Shown here one piece after another: positions 14,410 through 23,241 of a DNA stretch of 25,114 nt (the stretch's first letter is position 1; the number at the start of each line of letters is the position of its first letter). The position numbers and the translations under genes were made by a program. The notes under the pieces were generated by a model. It searched no databases. It had not been told where the DNA came from and saw only the letters and a program-made list of their open reading frames with translations. Where the stretch lies: the NCBI GenBank assembly GCA_020628755.1, contig JAHDEQ010000029.1:1803-26916 (forward strand), read 5' to 3'. Source of the stretch: Saprospiraceae bacterium (lineage in GTDB: Bacteria > Bacteroidota > Bacteroidia > Chitinophagales > Saprospiraceae).

Positions 14410-16941
14410 TTAATCTGGTTCAAAACCAAGAACAATACTAAACTTACCAAAATCTTGGAATATATTGCCTGTCGGATTAGGTAGATTTTTGTCAAAACCA
14501 ATTCCATAGTCAAATCCTAGTGTACCAAACATAGGCAGGAATACACGCAAGCCCATACCATAAGAACGACGAATATCAAATGGATTGAAGTCTCTAAAGT
14601 TTCTCCAAGAGTTTCCTCCTTCAGCAAATGCCAATACAAAAATCGTAGAGCTAGGATTGAGTGATAACGGATAACGCAGCTCAACTGTAAATTTGTCAAA
14701 AACGGCGGCTGCACCTCTATCACTAGCTGGCAAATCATTGACCTCATAACCACGTAAGGCTATAATATCGTAACCCAACAAACCTGTATTTTGGTTAGAC
14801 AATCCATCTCCTCCTAACTGGAATCGTTCAAAAGGCGACGTTCCAATATCTCGATTATAAAAACCAAGCATCCCAATCTTGGCGGCTGCACGAAGCGTCA
14901 AATCTCCAATCAGCTGTGTGTACCACTCAGCTGTTAAACGCCATTTGTGGTATTCGAGCCACTTGAATCGGTCTTGGGGCAGTTCATTAGCATAGTCTCT
15001 ATCTTTATTAAATAAAGAATAGGGCGGCGTAAATTGCATGGCCAAAGAAATACGTGAACCCGATTTTGGAAAAATAGGGTCACTAATGGAGCTACGAGAA
15101 AATGTTTGATTAATGCTAAAATTATTGAAACTACCATCCGCAAGGATTCCTCCATCTACCACAAAATCACCTCGTGTCCAACGGTCTAAGTTCAGAATTT
15201 GGAAATTGAGCGTCGTACTAGAAACAAAGTTGTCATCAGGAAATTTGAGTCTTGTACCAAGACCAAATGATATATTGGCGATAGACAACCTAGAGTACAA
15301 ATCGCTGGTTTTGAGTTGCCCATTGGTTAACTGTGTATAAAAACCCGATACGGTAAAAGAGTTGGGTTTTTTACCTCCTAACCAAGGTTCTGTAAATGAT
15401 GCATTGTACGATTGAAAGAAGCGTCCATTCGTTTGTGCCCGCAGGGACAAACGCTGACCGTCTCCTTGCGGAAGCGGACTCCAAGTCTCTCTTTTTAAAA
15501 TATTCCGAACAGAAAAATTGTTAAAAGATACACCTAAAGTACCAATTACACCTCGACCTGCTCCACCCCAACCCGCAGAAAGTTCTAGTTGGTCAGATGG
15601 TTTCTCTTCAACCGTATATTCAATATCAACCGTTCCTCTTTGTGGATTTACAGGCGTATTAATACCGAGTGCTTCAGGATTAAAATAACCTAGATTGATA
15701 ATTTCTCGTTGAGAACGAATAATGTCAGAACGGCTAAATTTTTGCCCTGGACGTGTACGTAATTCTCTGCGAATTACGTGCTCGTGTGTACGGTCATTTC
15801 CTTGGACAATAACCTTGTCTATTGTGGCTTGTGGCCCTTCAAAAATACGTAACTCGACATCTATAGAATCTCCAACAATAGCCACTTCAATCGGTTCGAT
15901 ATTAAAAAACAAATAACCGTTGTCCATATACAAGGTAGAGATGTCTCTACCATCTTGACTAAATTGGAGACGTGTATTGAGCAATTCGGTGTTGTAAACA
16001 TCGCCTTCTTCGATACCCAAAACCGTACGAAGTCGCTCCGTATCGTAAATAGAATTTCCTTTCCAAACAATATTGCGGAAAAAATAACGGTTGCCTTCAT
16101 CAATATCCAAGTGCAGCATCAGTTGCCCTTTTTCATTGCGCCAAATAGAATCATTGGTAATGATAGCATCTCTAAAACCAAGTGTATTATAGTAGGCAAC
16201 AATGGTTTCTTTATCGGTTTGATATTCAGGTTTAATGAATTTAGAGGAAGAAAAAATACGTCGTTTGCGACGTGTGTTTTCCATTTTGTTACGGAGTTTT
16301 CGAGATTTGACATTTTCGTTTCCTGCAAAAGTAATGTCTTGAATTTTGATACGTTCTTTGCGATCAATATCAAAAACTAGGCGTACTTTATTAACTCCTT
16401 TGTCTTCTATTTCTTTGACTTTGACTTTGGTGTCAGGATAACCTTTGCCTTTAAAATAATCTTTGATACCGACTACAGCATCGCTTTTGATGGTTTCTGT
16501 AACGATAGCTCCCTTGATTAGATATTGATTGACGACATCGTTGAGGTCGTCATGGCTTGTTTTCTTAACTCCTTTAAAAGAATGTCGTGATAGTTGAGGA
16601 CGTTCTTGTACGGCGATTTCTAAAAAAATAATATCACCAATTGTTTTTTCTTGGTATATCTGAACATCCGTAAACAAGCGCAATCGCCAAAGTGCTTTGA
16701 TGGCACGGGCTATTTCGCCGCCAGGCATCCGAATCTTATCGCCTACCTTGAAACCAGCTATAGCGATAAGAGCATTTTCGTCACTATAATTGGCACCCGT
16801 TACTTTGATACCACCAATCTCGAAGTCCTGAGGTGTAGCATAATCAAAAACAGGAATACTGTCCGTCGTTTGCGCCATTGCGAAATGAGGCACAAAAAAC
16901 GAAAGCCCGAAACACACTATAATATATATAATTCGATTCAT
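14410..16941 (-). CDS. bamA: Outer membrane protein assembly factor BamA
   Basis: This 843-residue protein is the central subunit of the barrel-assembly machine in the outer membrane. Residues 1-23 are a signal peptide (FAMA|QT). Five POTRA domains follow, at about 40-118, 119-197, 198-288, 289-370 and 371-450; POTRA3 contains a basic insertion (NTRRKRRIFSSSKF). The barrel runs from about 455 to the end, with SAGWGGAGRGVIGTLG near its start and LRGY (729-732) as the conserved loop-6 motif. The protein ends FSIVLGFEPD rather than in an aromatic residue. It is the last gene of a minus-strand series, 67 bp after uppS, an arrangement common in Bacteroidota. Length and domain count are normal. Confidence 0.96.
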   Translation of the reverse strand: MNRIIYIIVCFGLSFFVPHFAMAQTTDSIPVFDYATPQDFEIGGIKVTGANYSDENALIAIAGFKVGDKIRMPGGEIARAIKALWRLRLFTDVQIYQEKTIGDIIFLEIAVQERPQLSRHSFKGVKKTSHDDLNDVVNQYLIKGAIVTETIKSDAVVGIKDYFKGKGYPDTKVKVKEIEDKGVNKVRLVFDIDRKERIKIQDITFAGNENVKSRKLRNKMENTRRKRRIFSSSKFIKPEYQTDKETIVAYYNTLGFRDAIITNDSIWRNEKGQLMLHLDIDEGNRYFFRNIVWKGNSIYDTERLRTVLGIEEGDVYNTELLNTRLQFSQDGRDISTLYMDNGYLFFNIEPIEVAIVGDSIDVELRIFEGPQATIDKVIVQGNDRTHEHVIRRELRTRPGQKFSRSDIIRSQREIINLGYFNPEALGINTPVNPQRGTVDIEYTVEEKPSDQLELSAGWGGAGRGVIGTLGVSFNNFSVRNILKRETWSPLPQGDGQRLSLRAQTNGRFFQSYNASFTEPWLGGKKPNSFTVSGFYTQLTNGQLKTSDLYSRLSIANISFGLGTRLKFPDDNFVSSTTLNFQILNLDRWTRGDFVVDGGILADGSFNNFSINQTFSRSSISDPIFPKSGSRISLAMQFTPPYSLFNKDRDYANELPQDRFKWLEYHKWRLTAEWYTQLIGDLTLRAAAKIGMLGFYNRDIGTSPFERFQLGGDGLSNQNTGLLGYDIIALRGYEVNDLPASDRGAAAVFDKFTVELRYPLSLNPSSTIFVLAFAEGGNSWRNFRDFNPFDIRRSYGMGLRVFLPMFGTLGFDYGIGFDKNLPNPTGNIFQDFGKFSIVLGFEPD

Positions 16942-17008
16942 AAAGTTCTTTTCTTTTCTCCGTTTGAAAGTATCTTGAATATTGCAGATAGGTTGTATGA
17001 TGGAGTTA

Positions 17009-17752
17009 TTATTTTTCTATTTGCTCGCTAATTTTACCAAAGCGTCGTTCACGATTTTGGTAATTTAAAATGGCTTCATAAAGATGTTGCTTTCTAAACT
17101 CTGGCCAAAAAATAGGTGTGAAGTACAGTTCAGCATAAGCTATTTGCCACAACAAAAAATTGCTAATGCGTGTTTCTCCGCTAGTGCGTATCAACAATTC
17201 TGGGTCAGGCATTCCTGCGGTACTCAGCGCATTTTCAAAAACTTGTTCATCAATAGCGTTGGTATTCAATTCTTTTTGTTCTACTTGGGTAGCAATATTT
17301 TTGACTGCTTGCATGATTTCCCATCGTGCGCTATAATTCAACGCCAAAACCAAGGTCATGCGTGTGTGATGTTTGGTTTTTTCTATCCCTTCGAGCAAAG
17401 CCTTACGGCTTCTGTCGGGAAGTTTGCTCAGGTCGCCAATGGCTTGCAGACGAATATTATTTTCGGTCAAGGTTTTAAGTTCCTTACGAACCGTGTCCAC
17501 CAACAAAGCCATAAGTGCGGTGACTTCCAAAGCAGGACGACTCCAGTTTTCGGTAGAAAAAGCATATAAAGTTAAATATTTGACTCCCAATTCTGCTGCT
17601 CCTTCCGTCACTTCTCGTACCGAAGTTACGCCATTGCGGTGGCCAAAAACACGAGGCTTGCCGTGTTTTTTTGCCCATCTGCCATTGCCATCCATTATAA
17701 TAGCAATATGCTGGGGGAGTTTATCTAAGTCTATTTCGGATTTCAAATCCAT
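17009..17752 (-). CDS. uppS: Isoprenyl transferase (undecaprenyl diphosphate synthase)
   Basis: This 247-residue cytoplasmic or peripheral membrane enzyme adds cis isoprene units from isopentenyl diphosphate to farnesyl diphosphate, making the C55 carrier lipid of peptidoglycan and surface polysaccharide synthesis. HIAIIMDGNGRWAKK holds the catalytic D21 and the diphosphate-binding loop. GHRNGV, FSTENWSRP and the C-terminal RTSGETRISNFLLWQ with YAELYFT are all present and typical. Length is normal. It lies between the DUF1648 gene upstream (82-bp gap) and bamA downstream (67 bp), all on the minus strand, so co-transcription is likely. A small palindrome (17738-17750) overlaps its first codons. 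Confidence 0.97.
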   Translation of the reverse strand: MDLKSEIDLDKLPQHIAIIMDGNGRWAKKHGKPRVFGHRNGVTSVREVTEGAAELGVKYLTLYAFSTENWSRPALEVTALMALLVDTVRKELKTLTENNIRLQAIGDLSKLPDRSRKALLEGIEKTKHHTRMTLVLALNYSARWEIMQAVKNIATQVEQKELNTNAIDEQVFENALSTAGMPDPELLIRTSGETRISNFLLWQIAYAELYFTPIFWPEFRKQHLYEAILNYQNRERRFGKISEQIEK

Positions 17753-17834
17753 TTATATGCTAAATAGTAAGGCGAAAAAAATATTTTTTCAAAATTCACA
17801 CAAAGTTAAGAAAAGTAGGCAAGAAATTGAGGGT

Positions 17835-18335
17835 TTATTTAGTCTTTGGTTTAGCACTTGCAAAATACCAAATCATAGGAGCAAAAGCCAAAATCAAAAT
17901 GACAATAATCAACCAAGGGCCAGAACCTGCATTGCCGTTCATTGCAGAGTAGCAAATCATAGTCGTTACGACGAAAAAAACCAATGCCATAGAAAAGTTT
18001 GTCATACGCAGCATTTCTCTTGCTCGTTGGTATTCGTAAGCGGCATTTTCGGGAGTGATTTTGGTCATATAATTATACGTATGTGGAATTTTATACAGAT
18101 AAAACATAGGCAGGCTTACGCCCAAACCGATAAGAGGAACTAGCCAAAGTGTCATTTTATTGCCAAAACCATCGGGTTCGCCTTTGCCATTGAAATGAAT
18201 AGGAATCTCTTGGGGCAACTGCGGATAATAGATGGCCGCCACTACTAGCATAGCTAGTAGTGTAGCAATAGTAAGTTTGTCGAACAGCTTCTCTCTTTGT
18301 GTTACAGGTGGGTTGACTTTGGGTTGTTTTGCCAT
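17835..18335 (-). CDS. DUF1648 membrane protein (SdpI-related)
   Basis: This 166-residue inner-membrane protein has about four membrane segments (near 24-40, 63-83, 113-131 and 141-160). Between the first two lies YPQLPQEIPIHFNGKGEPDGF, split here by the family's typical features: an IPxHFNxxGxPDG core and a following lysine/WLVP segment, the hallmark of DUF1648. The domain also occurs in SdpI, the immunity protein against the SdpC toxin of Bacillus, but stand-alone copies have no established function. It starts 9 bp after the M28 peptidase gene, which suggests a shared transcript. No toxin gene is evident nearby. Confidence 0.85.
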   Translation of the reverse strand: MAKQPKVNPPVTQREKLFDKLTIATLLAMLVVAAIYYPQLPQEIPIHFNGKGEPDGFGNKMTLWLVPLIGLGVSLPMFYLYKIPHTYNYMTKITPENAAYEYQRAREMLRMTNFSMALVFFVVTTMICYSAMNGNAGSGPWLIIVILILAFAPMIWYFASAKPKTK

Positions 18336-18344
18336 TGCTTTATT

Positions 18345-19739
18345 TTATAAACCATATTTGTCCAACAAATAAATCAAGCTCGTCATAGCTGCTGCCCCCA
18401 ATTCTAGCTCTCGCTGATTGACTGCATCAATTTTATCAATATGAGTATGATGATAGTCAAAGTATCGCTGCGAGTCAGGACGCAAACCAAACAAAAGCCC
18501 TTTTTGGCTTTTGAGGGGCGAAATATCAGCTCCCGAACCGCCTTTAGAAAAATGCAAACCATAGGGTTCTAATAAAGGAAGCCAACTCGTCGCTTTTCTA
18601 TATTTTTCATTAAAAACTTCTGCTTCAGCATCCGCTGAGAAGCCTCTTGGCGAAAAACCTCCAGAGTCCGACTCAATAGCAGCCATATGAAACTCACCCT
18701 TTTTATTAGATTCATCAGCATAAGCACGGCCACCAGCCAAACCATTTTCTTCGTTCATAAACAAGACACAACGAATCGTTCGTTTTGGACGATAATTCAA
18801 CTGCTTTAAATGGTACATTACATCCATAGATTGCACACAACCCGACCCGTCGTCGTGTGCACCTTGCCCTACATCCCAAGAATCGAGATGCCCTCCAACT
18901 ACAATTATTTCATCGGGTTTTTCAGAACCTTTGATTTCGCCAATCACATTATAGGTCAATTTGGGTTCAAACATTTTGCAAGTCGTTCGTACAAATACAC
19001 GCACAGGTTCTTCTTCCAGCAAGCGACTCAACAAATTGGCTGCATTAGTGCTAATCGCAACACCTGGAATTTTGGTTGTTCCTTCTTCATAAAACGTGCC
19101 TCCTGTATGTGGCACATCGTCGTGGCGAGTAGTCATAGAACGTACCAAAGCGGCAACTGCTCCCAACTTACCTGCCCGACTAGGGCCAACGCCTCGTTGG
19201 TCAACAGCACCACCATAAGCACGAAAGGTACGAATCTGTGTAGGATCCATCGGACGGTTAAAAAACACGATTTTACCTTCTACCTTGGCACGACCCAATT
19301 TTTCTAACTCGTCCAAACTACGCACTTCAATCACTTCGGCTGTAATGCCGTATTTGCCTGTACCTACAGAATTTCCTAGTGCCAAAGCATCTAATTCGAC
19401 CGTTCCCATTTTATTAGAATTGACAATTCGGACTTGTTCTTTTTCGCCTCGAATCCAGTGTGGCGCCATGCAAGGTTGCAACCAAACCGTATCTAAACCC
19501 AAGGTATCTAACATTTGCTTGGTATATTCTACGGCTGCCGCCGCTTGCGGAGAACCCGCCAAGCGACCACCAATACCTGTGGTCAGGTGTGTGAGCCATT
19601 TGTAGGATTGTCCATCTGTAAGAGCTTGGTCATAAATTTTACGAATAAAAAAAGCATCTTCATCTTTTTTTGCATCTTGTGCAAAACCAATATTGATGCA
19701 TAATAGTATCAATGCGAAAAATAAAAATGTCGGTCTCAT
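18345..19739 (-). CDS. Secreted M28-family metallopeptidase (carboxypeptidase Q-like)
   Basis: This 464-residue exported hydrolase has a signal peptide (1-20, GFA|QD). A protease-associated (PA) domain is inserted in the N-terminal half at about 125-265. The M28 catalytic core carries the expected two-zinc ligands: H284 (GGHLDSWD), D296 in GAHDDGSG, E330/E331 (MNEENG, the general base and a ligand), D358 (ESDSGG) and a histidine of HHTH (430-433). All catalytic residues are intact, so this should be an active aminopeptidase or dipeptidase. Relatives include plasma glutamate carboxypeptidase. It would act in the periplasm or outside the cell, in peptide use. It heads the minus-strand series that includes uppS and bamA. 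Confidence 0.93.
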   Translation of the reverse strand: MRPTFLFFALILLCINIGFAQDAKKDEDAFFIRKIYDQALTDGQSYKWLTHLTTGIGGRLAGSPQAAAAVEYTKQMLDTLGLDTVWLQPCMAPHWIRGEKEQVRIVNSNKMGTVELDALALGNSVGTGKYGITAEVIEVRSLDELEKLGRAKVEGKIVFFNRPMDPTQIRTFRAYGGAVDQRGVGPSRAGKLGAVAALVRSMTTRHDDVPHTGGTFYEEGTTKIPGVAISTNAANLLSRLLEEEPVRVFVRTTCKMFEPKLTYNVIGEIKGSEKPDEIIVVGGHLDSWDVGQGAHDDGSGCVQSMDVMYHLKQLNYRPKRTIRCVLFMNEENGLAGGRAYADESNKKGEFHMAAIESDSGGFSPRGFSADAEAEVFNEKYRKATSWLPLLEPYGLHFSKGGSGADISPLKSQKGLLFGLRPDSQRYFDYHHTHIDKIDAVNQRELELGAAAMTSLIYLLDKYGL

Positions 19740-19758
19740 ATAATAGCTGTTTTAAAAT

Positions 19759-19766
19759 CAAACCTA
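19759..19766 (-). promoter_or_regulatory. Possible -7 promoter element for the M28 peptidase gene
   Basis: On the minus strand TAGGTTTG (19766-19759) fits TAnnTTTG and lies 19 nt before the ATG at 19739. No TTG occurs at normal -33 spacing; the nearest is 12 nt upstream. It is a half-match only. Confidence 0.25.
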
Positions 19767-19796
19767 TCTTTATCACTTCAAAATTAATAAGATTTG

Positions 19797-19827
19797 TTTG
19801 TTTTAGAGTAAATTGCAATTCTTTTTG
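19797..19827 (+). promoter_or_regulatory. Possible promoter for the VanY-like gene
   Basis: TTTG (19797-19800) and TCTTTTTG (19820-19827, seven of eight matches to TAnnTTTG) are 19 nt apart. Transcription would start about 12 nt before the TTG start codon, giving a very short leader. Confidence 0.3.
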
Positions 19828-19844
19828 AACAAAACAAATTCACC

Positions 19845-20684
19845 TTGAAGATATTATTAAATATATTACTAGCCCTTTTGTTGTTGGTCTCTTGTGGCGA
19901 AGCAACACAAGAGACTGCGGAAGCTCAAAATTCCGTTGTCAAACAAAACATCCTTCCAACTAAGCTTTCTGCCAAAGATTCTATCCCTAAAAATACAAAT
20001 ATGGATTTGTTAGAAGAAGATTTTTCGATTGAATATATTATGGGACAATTTGACCCTACTACGCATAAAGATTTTGTAGAAATATCAACTCAATACGCCG
20101 AGTCAAAAGGGATGTATCTGCGAAAAGATACGTACGAGGCATTCAAAAAAATGTATGCTGCTGCTCAAAAAGCAGGACACAAAATGGTCATCCGTTCGGC
20201 AACCCGACCATTCAATCATCAAAAAAGAATTTGGGAAGGAAAATGGAATGGAAACCGATTGGTAGATGGCAAAAATCTATCGAAAACGATTAAAAAACCC
20301 TTGCCTCGTGCCTTAAAAATTTTGGAATACAGTTCGATGCCGAGTACTTCTCGTCACCATTGGGGAACTGATTTTGACATTAATGATTTTGAAAATGAAT
20401 ATTTTGAGTCAGGTGATGGAAAAAAATTATACGATTGGTTGCTGCAACATGCCGCAAGCTATGGCTTTTGCCAGCCCTATACTGCAAAAGGCCAAAATCG
20501 TCCCGAAGGTTATTTTGAAGAAAAATGGCATTGGTCATACCTGCCTGTTGCGACTCCTTTAACTCGACAGGCCAAAGAAAAATTGACCGATGATATGATA
20601 AAAGGCTTCAAAGGTTCTGAAATGGCTAAAGAAATTGAGGTCGTCCGAAAATACATTTTAGGGATAAATCAAGAATGTTTGTAG
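19845..20684 (+). CDS. VanY-like M15 D,D-carboxypeptidase lipoprotein
   Basis: This 279-residue protein starts at TTG: an in-frame TGA lies shortly upstream, no ATG lies between, and the next ATG would remove the signal peptide. The lipobox LVSC gives a lipidated C17. After a variable linker comes the M15B fold: SATRPFNHQKRIWEG (substrate-binding region), SRHHWGTDFD with zinc ligands H171 and D178, and EEKWHWSY with E226 and H229. These enzymes cleave the terminal D-alanine from peptidoglycan stem peptides. All key residues are intact, so an active periplasmic enzyme is expected, anchored in a membrane. It is divergent from the M28 gene, and the TlpA-like gene follows after 85 bp. Confidence 0.93.
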   Translation: MKILLNILLALLLLVSCGEATQETAEAQNSVVKQNILPTKLSAKDSIPKNTNMDLLEEDFSIEYIMGQFDPTTHKDFVEISTQYAESKGMYLRKDTYEAFKKMYAAAQKAGHKMVIRSATRPFNHQKRIWEGKWNGNRLVDGKNLSKTIKKPLPRALKILEYSSMPSTSRHHWGTDFDINDFENEYFESGDGKKLYDWLLQHAASYGFCQPYTAKGQNRPEGYFEEKWHWSYLPVATPLTRQAKEKLTDDMIKGFKGSEMAKEIEVVRKYILGINQECL

Positions 20685-20725
20685 ATTGGATTTTATCTTT
20701 TTTTTAACAATCTCTCGCCCTAAAA

Positions 20726-20766
20726 AATCGTTTATTATCTGGTAATTCTAAAATGATAAAACGATT
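20726..20766 (+). repeat. Inverted repeat just before the TlpA-like start codon
   Basis: AATCGTTTATTATC (20726-20739) pairs with GATAAAACGATT (20755-20766): 8 outer pairs, a bulge and 4 inner pairs, with a 15-nt loop. The stem ends 3 nt before the ATG at 20770, so in mRNA it could mask the start. It could also be an operator. Confidence 0.35.
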
Positions 20767-20769
20767 CGA

Positions 20770-22179
20770 ATGCACCAAATTAAACTCTTATTTACACTAC
20801 TTTTTTCTGTTCTTATTTTTAGTCTTCAAGCAGGCGAAGTTATTCTTTATACACAAGTCAGCAATCCAACGTCTAGTTATGTAGGTTTTGCCTACAAAAA
20901 AACAGTTGATGCCGAAAATGCCAGCTTTTTCCGAATGGACTTGAATGCTCAAAATGCAGCTCAAATGCAATTGAGTTTGGATGCTTCCAAATTTGTAGAA
21001 CTTCACTACAATAATCAAATCATAAAATTATATCTCGAAACAGGAGATGATTTAAAAATATTTTTGGATGGAAATAATCCGCAAAAAAGTATTCGATTTG
21101 AAGGTCGAGGCAGTGCCAACAACAACTTGTTGGCACAATACCACCAAAGCTATCGTTCTGCTGAACAAAGAACATTTGAAGGTGGCTATCTTAAAGTAAA
21201 TATAGACGAAAAAGCCCTTCGTCAAGCTGCCGCAAGTCCTGCGGCTGCGTATGCGACCGAACTACAATCGGAACAGTCTCAACAAATTCAATTATTAAAA
21301 AATAATCGTTCTCAAGTAAGTACTTTTTTATACGATTATCTTCAAACCGAAATCGAATATACCAATGCGACCAATCGCATCGCTTGGTTTTTAGAGAATC
21401 GTTATCAGCCAATTCAACGTTCCAAAAGTTCTATTCCTGTTCTCAAAGGGGTTTCTATAAAAAATGATAAGTTGTTGAGTCATCCAGCATATAGCAATTT
21501 TCTTAATGCTTATTTGTTTTATTTGTATTTGCCCGAAGACTTGTCTCGCTTCAAAGTGCATTATCCTTTGTACAAAATTGTACAAGAAAAATTTTCTGGT
21601 CGTGTCAAATATCACTTACTTTCGGAACTTTTGGTCAAAGTTTATGAGCGATCTGGCAATGCCGAATTTGCACATAAGCATTTTCGAGATTTTGTTAACC
21701 AAAATCCCTATCCAGAATATACCGACAAGGTTTTGGCGATGTATGGCGGTGTGCTGAGTGGTACGCCTGATGTAGCTGCGCCTGATTTTGATATGATGGA
21801 CGATAAGCGAAAGGTCATTTCATTAAGTGATTATGAAGGTAAAGTTGTATATTTGAGTTTTTGGGCAAGTTGGTGCAAACCTTGTATCGAAGGTTTTAAG
21901 AAATCAGCTGATATCCGAAAACAAATGCAGGACATGGGAGTTGTCTTACTTAATGTCTCAATTGACAAGAAAGAAGAAGCCTGGCGTGATGCTATGATAC
22001 GGCACAATCCAATTGGAGTCAATGGTTTGGTACTATCTTTGGAGGACATATCAAAGAAATATGATATATCTAGTATCCCTCTGTATCAAATAATTGACAA
22101 AAATGGAAAATTCGCCTTCCTCTCCGACAATGCCCAACGCAACATCCTTGAAGAGTTCCGCCAACTCGTCAGGCGATAG
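20770..22179 (+). CDS. TlpA/ResA-like thiol-disulfide oxidoreductase with N-terminal beta domain
   Basis: This 469-residue exported protein has a signal peptide (1-21, SLQA|GE). Residues about 22-115 look like the beta-rich N-terminal domain common in Bacteroidota TlpA proteins (DUF4369-like). A helical middle region (about 120-330) follows. The C-terminal thioredoxin-fold domain (about 335-469) opens with AAPDFDMMD and has the active site WASWCKPC (C369, C372) and the cis-proline segment SSIPLYQIID. It should reduce or rearrange disulfides in the periplasm. Partner proteins are not evident, though the cysteine-containing lipoproteins nearby are candidates. The WG-repeat gene starts 34 bp downstream. 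Confidence 0.9.
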   Translation: MHQIKLLFTLLFSVLIFSLQAGEVILYTQVSNPTSSYVGFAYKKTVDAENASFFRMDLNAQNAAQMQLSLDASKFVELHYNNQIIKLYLETGDDLKIFLDGNNPQKSIRFEGRGSANNNLLAQYHQSYRSAEQRTFEGGYLKVNIDEKALRQAAASPAAAYATELQSEQSQQIQLLKNNRSQVSTFLYDYLQTEIEYTNATNRIAWFLENRYQPIQRSKSSIPVLKGVSIKNDKLLSHPAYSNFLNAYLFYLYLPEDLSRFKVHYPLYKIVQEKFSGRVKYHLLSELLVKVYERSGNAEFAHKHFRDFVNQNPYPEYTDKVLAMYGGVLSGTPDVAAPDFDMMDDKRKVISLSDYEGKVVYLSFWASWCKPCIEGFKKSADIRKQMQDMGVVLLNVSIDKKEEAWRDAMIRHNPIGVNGLVLSLEDISKKYDISSIPLYQIIDKNGKFAFLSDNAQRNILEEFRQLVRR

Positions 22180-22213
22180 CTTACAGCGTTTATTAGACAA
22201 AGGAAAACCAACT

Positions 22214-23239
22214 ATGAGAAATGCGCTTTTCAAAATACGAGAAAACGACAAGTATGGCTTTATTGACCATACTGGTCAAATCATCATCGAGCCTCAGTAC
22301 GTTGATGTAGAAGATTTTTATAATGGCTTTTCGAGAGTTCGTTTCAACAATAAATTAGTTCCGATCGATTCATTGGGTCGCCTCCTGATGAAGCAATTCT
22401 TTAATTATGTGGGTTATTTTGAAGAAGACCTTGCCAAAGTGCAGTTGGTTAATCAATGGGGTTTTATAGACCAAAGAGGCAATTTGGCTATTGATATTCA
22501 GTTTGAAGATGCAGGAGATTTTAGTGAAGGCTTGGCGGCGGTTCGAACCAATGGACATTTTGGTTATATTGATGTGGATGGAGATTTGGTTTTAAAAGAT
22601 ATTTATGATGGGGCAGGGTCGTTTAAAAATGGTTTAGCTCCCGTCGAAATCGACGGAGCAATCGGCTATATCAACGACGATGCAGAATTGGTTATTACAC
22701 CACAATTTGAACAAGCGGGGAGTTTTCAAGGTGAAGTTGCCGTCATTACCGAAAATAATAAATGGGGACTAATTAATCAACAAGGAAAAGTCCTTATTCG
22801 ACCACAATACGATACCGACGATGGTTATGCCAATGGCGAGTTTTACGATGGTATGGCACTTACGGTTTATAAAGATAAATATGGTTTTATCAACCAAAAT
22901 GGAAAAGTTGTAGTCGAACCCATGTATGATTTTGCAGGTGATTTTGCAGAAGGGCTGGCTCTAGTTGAAGTCAACGAAGCCTTTGGCTACATTGACACTA
23001 GGGGCAAAATGGTCATTGAGCCTCAATTTGAAGATGCAGGTGTATTCTCCAATGGTTTGGCGCAAGTCAAATTAGACGGCAAGTGGGGCTATATCAACAA
23101 TCAAGGAAAATTAATTATCAAAAATAGATTTCAAAAAGTTTATCCGTTCAAAGATGGACTCGCACTCATCGAGCATAATGGACGTTGGGTGTATATGAGT
23201 ACCAAAGGCGAACCCGTTTGGGCGGAGAAAGTATCATAA
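22214..23239 (+). CDS. WG-repeat protein
   Basis: This protein has 341 residues from the ATG at 22214. A longer in-frame reading from 22094 would overlap the TlpA gene by 86 bp, and its first 40 residues are low-complexity and unlike the rest, so I chose the later start. The whole chain is about ten WG repeats of roughly 30-45 residues; the clearest units carry WGFIDQRG, FGYIDVDG, WGLINQQG, YGFINQNG, FGYIDTRG and WGYINNQG, each followed by a xxIxPQFxxAxxFxxGLAxV-type segment. Such repeats form beta-rich binding surfaces of unknown partner. There is no signal peptide, so it appears cytoplasmic. It is probably co-transcribed with the TlpA-like gene. Confidence 0.9.
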   Translation: MRNALFKIRENDKYGFIDHTGQIIIEPQYVDVEDFYNGFSRVRFNNKLVPIDSLGRLLMKQFFNYVGYFEEDLAKVQLVNQWGFIDQRGNLAIDIQFEDAGDFSEGLAAVRTNGHFGYIDVDGDLVLKDIYDGAGSFKNGLAPVEIDGAIGYINDDAELVITPQFEQAGSFQGEVAVITENNKWGLINQQGKVLIRPQYDTDDGYANGEFYDGMALTVYKDKYGFINQNGKVVVEPMYDFAGDFAEGLALVEVNEAFGYIDTRGKMVIEPQFEDAGVFSNGLAQVKLDGKWGYINNQGKLIIKNRFQKVYPFKDGLALIEHNGRWVYMSTKGEPVWAEKVS

Positions 23240-23241
23240 GA

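Noticed and set aside
15955..16380. 141-codon plus-strand open frame
   Set aside because: It is antisense to the POTRA region of bamA without recognisable features.
17373..18143. 256-codon plus-strand open frame
   Set aside because: It runs antisense across uppS and the DUF1648 gene, both clearly real, and shows no domain, signal or promoter.
18810..19307. 165-codon plus-strand open frame
   Set aside because: It is antisense to the conserved catalytic core of the M28 peptidase and has an odd composition rich in Thr, His, Phe and Cys.
22094..22213. N-terminal extension of the WG-repeat protein overlapping the TlpA-like gene
   Set aside because: The 40 residues are Ser/Pro-rich, unlike the rest, and lie out of frame over conserved thioredoxin-domain codons; the ATG at 22214 gives a natural spacing.
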